A program made the translations under genes and the position numbers. A model generated the notes under the pieces. That model was not told the origin of the DNA, made no database searches, and saw only the letters and a program-made list of their open reading frames with translations. 8,571 nucleotides of DNA from Dehalococcoides mccartyi (lineage in GTDB: Bacteria; Chloroflexota; Dehalococcoidia; UBA2979): assembly GCA_945888895.1 (NCBI GenBank), contig CAMDAY010000086.1, forward strand, positions 1 through 8,571, in the 5' to 3' direction. Shown piece by piece: positions 5,291-8,571 of the stretch. Each line of letters opens with the position of its first letter. Position 1 is the stretch's first letter.

Positions 5291-5314
5291 CCCTCTCCCC
5301 GTTCTAGGAGAGGG
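5291..5314. terminator. REP-like hairpin, candidate bidirectional terminator
   Basis: CCCTCTCC (5291-5298) and GGAGAGGG (5307-5314) form an 8-bp stem with loop CCGTTCTA between two convergent genes (stops at 5194 and 5337). The flank GAGGGTTGGGGTG also occurs at the hairpin near 6157, so this is a repeat-family member that may also stop transcription from both sides. No strong T-run is present. Confidence 0.5.
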
Positions 5315-5336
5315 TTGGGGTGACGCCCTCCCCCGC

Positions 5337-6134
5337 CTACCGCCCCAACTCCCGCCCCAGGAACTCGCGCGTCAGCACGGTCGACTCATCGGGAGCCTCG
5401 GCGTGCAGGCCGGGGAAGGCGATCAGGCGCTTGTTCCCGTTGCCGACGGCGGAGCCGAGCAGGTTGTAGAGCGCGATCGAGCCGTCGCGATCGAAGCGCT
5501 CGTCGTCCCATTGGACGACCCACATCACCGGGCAGGCAACGCGCGGTGCTGATGCCTCGAACGTCGCGCGGATGCCGCTGCGATCGACGCTATTGCCCGT
5601 GAGCGACGCGAGGCCGAGGACGGCGGCGCGCACCAGCGGCTCCTCCGCGACGAACGGCATCCCGAACATCGTGCCCATCGAGAGTCCCCAGAAGCCGATG
5701 CGCGTGTCATCGACGCACGTCAGCGCGGCGAGCGCGCGCGTGACCGCGCGCCACTGCGCGACGGACTGGTCGATGAGCCCGGGCCGCTGCCAGAGCGCGC
5801 GGTAGCGCGTGTCGTCGCCGCCCTCGTCGGTGAGTGGGCCGCGCTCGCCGTGGTCGATCTGGTCGATCGACGCGGCAAGGAACCCCTGCCGCCGCGCGAG
5901 CCGGCGACCGATCGCGGCCATGCGGTCGGCGCGCTTGTGCGACTGCCCACCGTGGCCCATCAGCACGAGCGGCAGCGGCGTCGTGATCTCCTCGAGCGGT
6001 CGAGGTGACCACAGCACGCCGGGGATCGTTTCCCCCTCGACGTCCACGACGAAGCCGCGCTCCGTCACGCCGATCTCGGCCGAGAGATCGTCGCGCCAGG
6101 CGAAGTTCGCAGGCAATGAATCGTTCGAGGTCAT
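5337..6134 (-). CDS. Alpha/beta hydrolase (dienelactone hydrolase-like or esterase)
   Basis: This is a 265-residue serine hydrolase of the alpha/beta fold; the substrate cannot be named. The nucleophile elbow is GLSMG with Ser152 (residues 150-154), preceded by DDTRIGFW as in this superfamily. LVLMGHGG (57-63) is the oxyanion-hole strand. Asp210 or Asp211 in WVVQWDDERFD is the likely acid and His244 in FPGLHAEAPDE the likely base. No signal peptide is visible, so it is probably cytoplasmic. The start ATG at 6134 gives MTSNDSLPANFAWRDD; the frame stays open upstream to 6248, but that part (PPTPTLPHEGEGV) is simply a REP-like repeat read through. It is the last gene of the minus-strand group, 64 nt after the preceding gene, with a REP hairpin between them, so co-transcription is possible but may be attenuated. 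Confidence 0.9.
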   Translation of the reverse strand: MTSNDSLPANFAWRDDLSAEIGVTERGFVVDVEGETIPGVLWSPRPLEEITTPLPLVLMGHGGQSHKRADRMAAIGRRLARRQGFLAASIDQIDHGERGPLTDEGGDDTRYRALWQRPGLIDQSVAQWRAVTRALAALTCVDDTRIGFWGLSMGTMFGMPFVAEEPLVRAAVLGLASLTGNSVDRSGIRATFEASAPRVACPVMWVVQWDDERFDRDGSIALYNLLGSAVGNGNKRLIAFPGLHAEAPDESTVLTREFLGRELGR

Positions 6135-6156
6135 ACAGCCCACTCTGTTTCTGACC

Positions 6157-6178
6157 CCCTCCCCCTCGTGGGGGAGGG
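6157..6178. repeat. REP-like GC hairpin between two minus-strand genes
   Basis: CCCTCCCCC (6157-6165) and GGGGGAGGG (6170-6178) form a perfect 9-bp stem with a TCGT loop, followed by TTGGGGTG as at 5291-5322. Intergenic repeats of this kind often fall between genes and can modulate 3' end stability or terminate partially. Confidence 0.65.
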
Positions 6179-6198
6179 TTGGGGTGGGGGGCTCTCCG

Positions 6199-6657
6199 CT
6201 ACGCGCCGAAGGCAGCAGCCCCGGCCCGGAACGCCGCGCGCTCCACATCCGTCGCGAGGCCGTCCAGCGCCTCGTCGAGCGTGAGCGCGTCGACGCCTTC
6301 GATCAGCGGGTCGTGGTCCGGCTCGCCGGAGACCTCGACGGCGACGGGCTGCAACCAGCCGAGGCGCGGGCCACCGCCGCGCGGCGCGGGCATGCGCACG
6401 GCGACACGCTCCGACGCTAACCGCGGCTCGCCGACGACACGCACGCGCATCCGTCCGTGCAGCAGCGACTCGATGCCTGCGACCAGTCCCTCGTCCTCGT
6501 TCGGGACGAGCGTCGAGATCATCGTGGGGTGCGGCCAGTCGCTCCATCGCGCGAAGAGGTAGCGGCCATCCTCGACGCGGCGGGCGACGAGGATGTAGCG
6601 CTCGGGATCGGGGTACGTGACGTGCGAGGTGAACGGGCCCATCGCTGCGTACTGCAT
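6199..6657 (-). CDS. Hypothetical protein, faint Nudix-like layout
   Basis: I do not recognise this 152-residue protein. It begins MQYAAMGPFTSHVTYPDPER; residues 20-40 (RYILVARRVEDGRYLFARWS) look like an opening beta-hairpin, 49-70 hold a short acidic loop and helix (TLVPNEDEGLVAGIESLLHG), 71-110 are strand-rich, and 115-152 form a helical tail rich in Asp/Glu/Ala. The order resembles a Nudix fold, but the catalytic GX5EX7REUXEEXGU box is absent, so any relation would be to a non-catalytic member. The start ATG (6657-6655) directly follows the TAG of the M16 peptidase (6660-6658) with no gap, indicating translational coupling. An in-frame ATG at codon 6 is an alternative start. No membrane segment or signal peptide is visible. 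Codon use matches its neighbours, so a real gene is likely. Confidence 0.75.
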   Translation of the reverse strand: MQYAAMGPFTSHVTYPDPERYILVARRVEDGRYLFARWSDWPHPTMISTLVPNEDEGLVAGIESLLHGRMRVRVVGEPRLASERVAVRMPAPRGGGPRLGWLQPVAVEVSGEPDHDPLIEGVDALTLDEALDGLATDVERAAFRAGAAAFGA

Positions 6658-7950
6658 CTACGCGCCCAGTGTCAGCGTGCCGCCGAGATCGAGGTCTTCG
6701 GTCGGGCCGACGATCGCGAGGTGCAGCATGTCGTCGCGGATCACGCGCTGCGCCACGCGGTGCACGTCCTCCAGCGTCACGCGCTGCGAGAGCGCGAGCG
6801 CCTCCTCCGGCGTGCGCAACGGCAGGCCGAGGATCGCGAGCGACCCGTACATCGCGGCGACGGAACGGGTGTCTTCCAGCCGCAGCGTCGTGCGCGACCT
6901 CGACACGGCCTTGGCGCGCGCCAGCTCGTCGCCGGTGATGCTACCGATCGACCGCGACAGCTCGCGCGCGATCTCGCGCACGGTCTCTTGCGTGTTCTTG
7001 GGATCGACGCCCGCGTAGATGCCGAACATGCCCGTATCGAGCAGCGTCGACATGTACGAGTGGATGTCGTAGCAAAGCCCGAGCTCCTCGCGCAGCCGCG
7101 AGAACAGCCGCGATGACATCCCCTCGCCGAGGATCACGGAGTACAGGTCGAGCGCGTAACGTTCGTCGTCGCTCGAGCTCAGTGCGCGCATGCCGATCGA
7201 GACGTGCGCCTGCTCGGTGTCCTTCTCCAGCAGCGCGATGCGCGGGCCCTTCGGCTGCTCCATGTGGCGCACCCAGTCGACCGGCTCGCCGGGAGCCCAG
7301 TCGTCGAAGTGGCGCTGCACGAGGTCGAGCGCGGCCTCCGTGGAGATCGCGCCGGCGAGCGAGACGACCGTCGCGTTCGGCACGTACTGGCGCCGGTAGT
7401 AGTCGATGATGCGCGGGTTCGGCATGTCGGTCACGGACTCGACGGTGCCGGCGACGTCACGGCCGTGCGGCTGGTCGGGCCACAGCTGCTGGTCGAGAAG
7501 TACGCCGACCTGCTCAGTCGGGGAGTCCTCGACGGCAGCGAGTTCCTCGAGGATCACGCCGCGCTCGCGCTCGATCTCGGGGTCGAGCAGCAGGGAGTTG
7601 CGCAGCATGTCGGCGAGCACGTCGGTCGCCTGCTCCAGATGCTCCGGCGTGACCTTCGCGTAGTACACGGTCAGTTCGCGGTTCGTCGCGGCGTTGATGT
7701 TGCCGCCGATCGCGTCGAGTTCCATCGAGATGTCGAGCGGCTTCGGGCGGCGCGTCGTCCCCTTGAAGCACAGGTGCTCGAGGAAGTGCGACAGACCGGC
7801 CTCCTCGACGGTCGGCTCGTAACGCGACCCGGCGGCGAAGTAGACGGAGATCGAAACGGAGCGCGCGTACGGCATCGTCGTGATGAGCAGCCGCAGCCCG
7901 TTCGGGAGCGTGTGCATGACCGGCGCGAGGGTAGGGGCGTCAGTCGCCAA
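6658..7950 (-). CDS. M16 family zinc metallopeptidase (insulinase/processing-peptidase type)
   Basis: This peptidase of clan ME is expected to cleave peptides or leader sequences. The 430-residue protein has the inverted zinc motif HFLEH (H55, E58, H59), and the third ligand Glu136 lies in VILEELAAVEDSP, at the 76-residue spacing expected for HXXEH-X76-E. IGGNINAATNRELTVYY (81-97) is the usual flanking strand. The C-terminal inactive half includes GEGMSSRLFSRLREELGLCY (275-294), the R/Y substrate-binding segment. Length fits the one-chain bacterial form (about 420 residues), which typically dimerises. No signal peptide is visible, so it is cytoplasmic. The start at 7950 is TTG, with GGAG only 4 nt upstream; the alternative ATG at 7917 (MHTLPNGLRLL) has no visible Shine-Dalgarno sequence but would preserve the whole domain. 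Its stop abuts the start of the next gene. Confidence 0.95.
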   Translation of the reverse strand: MATDAPTLAPVMHTLPNGLRLLITTMPYARSVSISVYFAAGSRYEPTVEEAGLSHFLEHLCFKGTTRRPKPLDISMELDAIGGNINAATNRELTVYYAKVTPEHLEQATDVLADMLRNSLLLDPEIERERGVILEELAAVEDSPTEQVGVLLDQQLWPDQPHGRDVAGTVESVTDMPNPRIIDYYRRQYVPNATVVSLAGAISTEAALDLVQRHFDDWAPGEPVDWVRHMEQPKGPRIALLEKDTEQAHVSIGMRALSSSDDERYALDLYSVILGEGMSSRLFSRLREELGLCYDIHSYMSTLLDTGMFGIYAGVDPKNTQETVREIARELSRSIGSITGDELARAKAVSRSRTTLRLEDTRSVAAMYGSLAILGLPLRTPEEALALSQRVTLEDVHRVAQRVIRDDMLHLAIVGPTEDLDLGGTLTLGA

Positions 7951-7994
7951 GGGGCTCCAGGTGGGTGGTCGAAGATGTTCGGGAGGCGTGAACG

Positions 7995-8023
7995 ATCCTA
8001 CCGGGGCCGTCGGGGGGATTCAA
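7995..8023 (-). promoter_or_regulatory. Candidate promoter of the peptidase gene group
   Basis: On the minus strand TTGAAT (8023-8018) and TAGGAT (8000-7995) are 17 bp apart, each matching the sigma70 consensus at 4 of 6 positions, and lie about 45 bp before the TTG start. The spacer includes GC hairpin arms. The match is weak and may be chance. Confidence 0.3.
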
Positions 8024-8034
8024 TGCGGCCCCGG
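8001..8034 (-). terminator. GC hairpin after the partial membrane gene
   Basis: CCGGGGCCG (8001-8009) and CGGCCCCGG (8026-8034) are perfect 9-bp arms with a 16-nt loop, lying 9 nt after the membrane gene stop (8046-8044) on the minus strand. No T-run follows on the minus strand (TAGGATCGTT), so termination strength is uncertain. It overlaps the candidate promoter of the next gene. Confidence 0.45.
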
Positions 8035-8043
8035 CCCGCTCGT

Positions 8044-8571
8044 TCAGTGCGCCGCCTCCAGGGCGCCCGCGGCGGCGATCAGGATCGCGATCAGGGCGAG
8101 ACCGTAGAACGCGCCGAGGAGGAGGAGCACCACGGCGCGGGTGGCCTCGATGAGGACGCGCAGGACGAGGCGGCCCGTTCCGGCACCCTCGGCGGCGGAC
8201 TCGCGGGCGTCGCGGGACAGGCGGCTGACGACGTACGAGCCGTAGGCGAGGCTCGCCAGCGCGGGGAGCGCGATCACCGGCACCCAGATCACCGCCGCGG
8301 CCAGCAGGCCGAGGCCCAGCGGCGCACCGTTCACCGCCGCCCAGATCGCGAACCACCCGGCGGTGAACGCGCTGACGATCCAGAGCACCGCATGCCACGG
8401 CACCGCCAGCCGTTCGAGGATCGTGGATTCGATCGAGGATAGGAGCATCCCGTACGCGAGTGCGATGAGGAACGGCGTGCCCACCACGAGGTAGTCGACG
8501 ATGGGCACGGAGTTCGCCCAGCCGGGCGGCAGGTTCAGCGCGAGTGACAGCGTCGCGAACTCCGCGACCAG
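8044..8571 (-). CDS. Multi-pass membrane protein, partial (start beyond the window)
   Basis: I do not recognise the family. The reading frame is open without a stop from 8044 to the window edge (176 codons, including stop). A GTG at 8508 could start it, but the 21 codons upstream (translated LVAEFATLSLALNLPPGWAN) have the same GC-ending codon use, so the gene probably continues beyond the window. Hydrophobic segments (numbered from the GTG) at about 5-24, 39-59, 64-94 and 124-149 predict four or five membrane spans, with a charged loop (RLSRDARESAAEG, about 96-108) between the third and fourth. Small residues (Ala, Gly) dominate the spans. No catalytic or transport motif is apparent. The gene lies 93 bp before the peptidase, with a hairpin between, so it may be a separate transcription unit. 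Confidence 0.7.
   Translation of the reverse strand: MVAEFATLSLALNLPPGWANSVPIVDYLVVGTPFLIALAYGMLLSSIESTILERLAVPWHAVLWIVSAFTAGWFAIWAAVNGAPLGLGLLAAAVIWVPVIALPALASLAYGSYVVSRLSRDARESAAEGAGTGRLVLRVLIEATRAVVLLLLGAFYGLALIAILIAAAGALEAAH

Noticed and set aside
6135..6248. N-terminal extension of the alpha/beta hydrolase frame
   Set aside because: The sequence encodes a REP-like repeat (PPTPTLPHEGEGV) and overlaps the end of the upstream gene; ATG 6134 fits the domain start.
7204..8442. Plus-strand open frame of 412 codons opposite the M16 peptidase
   Set aside because: Arg/Val/Asp-rich antisense shadow; the opposite strand encodes a clear HXXEH peptidase with all ligands.

Overview
The window is GC-rich bacterial DNA. 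An HrcA/CIRCE-controlled groES-groEL operon sits at its centre, with ordinary accessory genes on both sides. An Xre-type regulator overlapping a DUF2851 gene, together with a LACTB2-like metallo-beta-lactamase-fold enzyme and the very high GC content, suggests Chloroflexota. This placement is inference from gene families, since there is no rRNA or other taxonomic marker here. At least two genes appear to start at TTG (groES, M16 peptidase) and one at GTG (the metallo-hydrolase).

Layout. Positions 1-884 (minus strand) hold a small XRE-type DNA-binding protein whose stop overlaps (ATGA) the start of a DUF2851-family gene; that gene runs off the left edge and looks frameshifted near its visible end. 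A perfect 16-bp palindrome just upstream of the XRE start is a candidate operator. Positions 885-1391 are non-coding and carry dispersed repeat and hairpin segments. Positions 1392-3670 (plus strand) hold a CIRCE operator embedded in a sigma70-like promoter, groES, a hairpin-rich spacer, a somewhat divergent groEL, and a GC stem-loop that is probably the terminator. Positions 3671-4093 are non-coding and carry a second, inverted copy of the repeat seen before groES, then an extended -10 promoter. Positions 4094-5194 (plus) encode a metallo-beta-lactamase-fold hydrolase with a LACTB2-type winged-helix tail. It converges on a minus-strand group at 8571-5337: a partial multi-pass membrane protein, an M16 (processing-peptidase-like) zinc protease, a small unrecognised protein with a faint Nudix-like layout, and an alpha/beta hydrolase. 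Two REP-like GC hairpins flank the hydrolase gene.

How the genes relate. GroES and GroEL form one chaperonin machine under heat-shock repression. The XRE/DUF2851 pair is a translationally coupled module of unknown function. The peptidase and the small protein abut (TAG directly followed by ATG) and are probably co-transcribed, perhaps with the hydrolase downstream.

I see no CRISPR array, transposase, phage gene, tRNA or rRNA. I do not see a clear undescribed system. The most notable signals are the inverted repeat pair bracketing groESL, the probable frameshift in the DUF2851 gene, the palindrome before the XRE gene, and the loss of an allosteric salt-bridge residue in GroEL.
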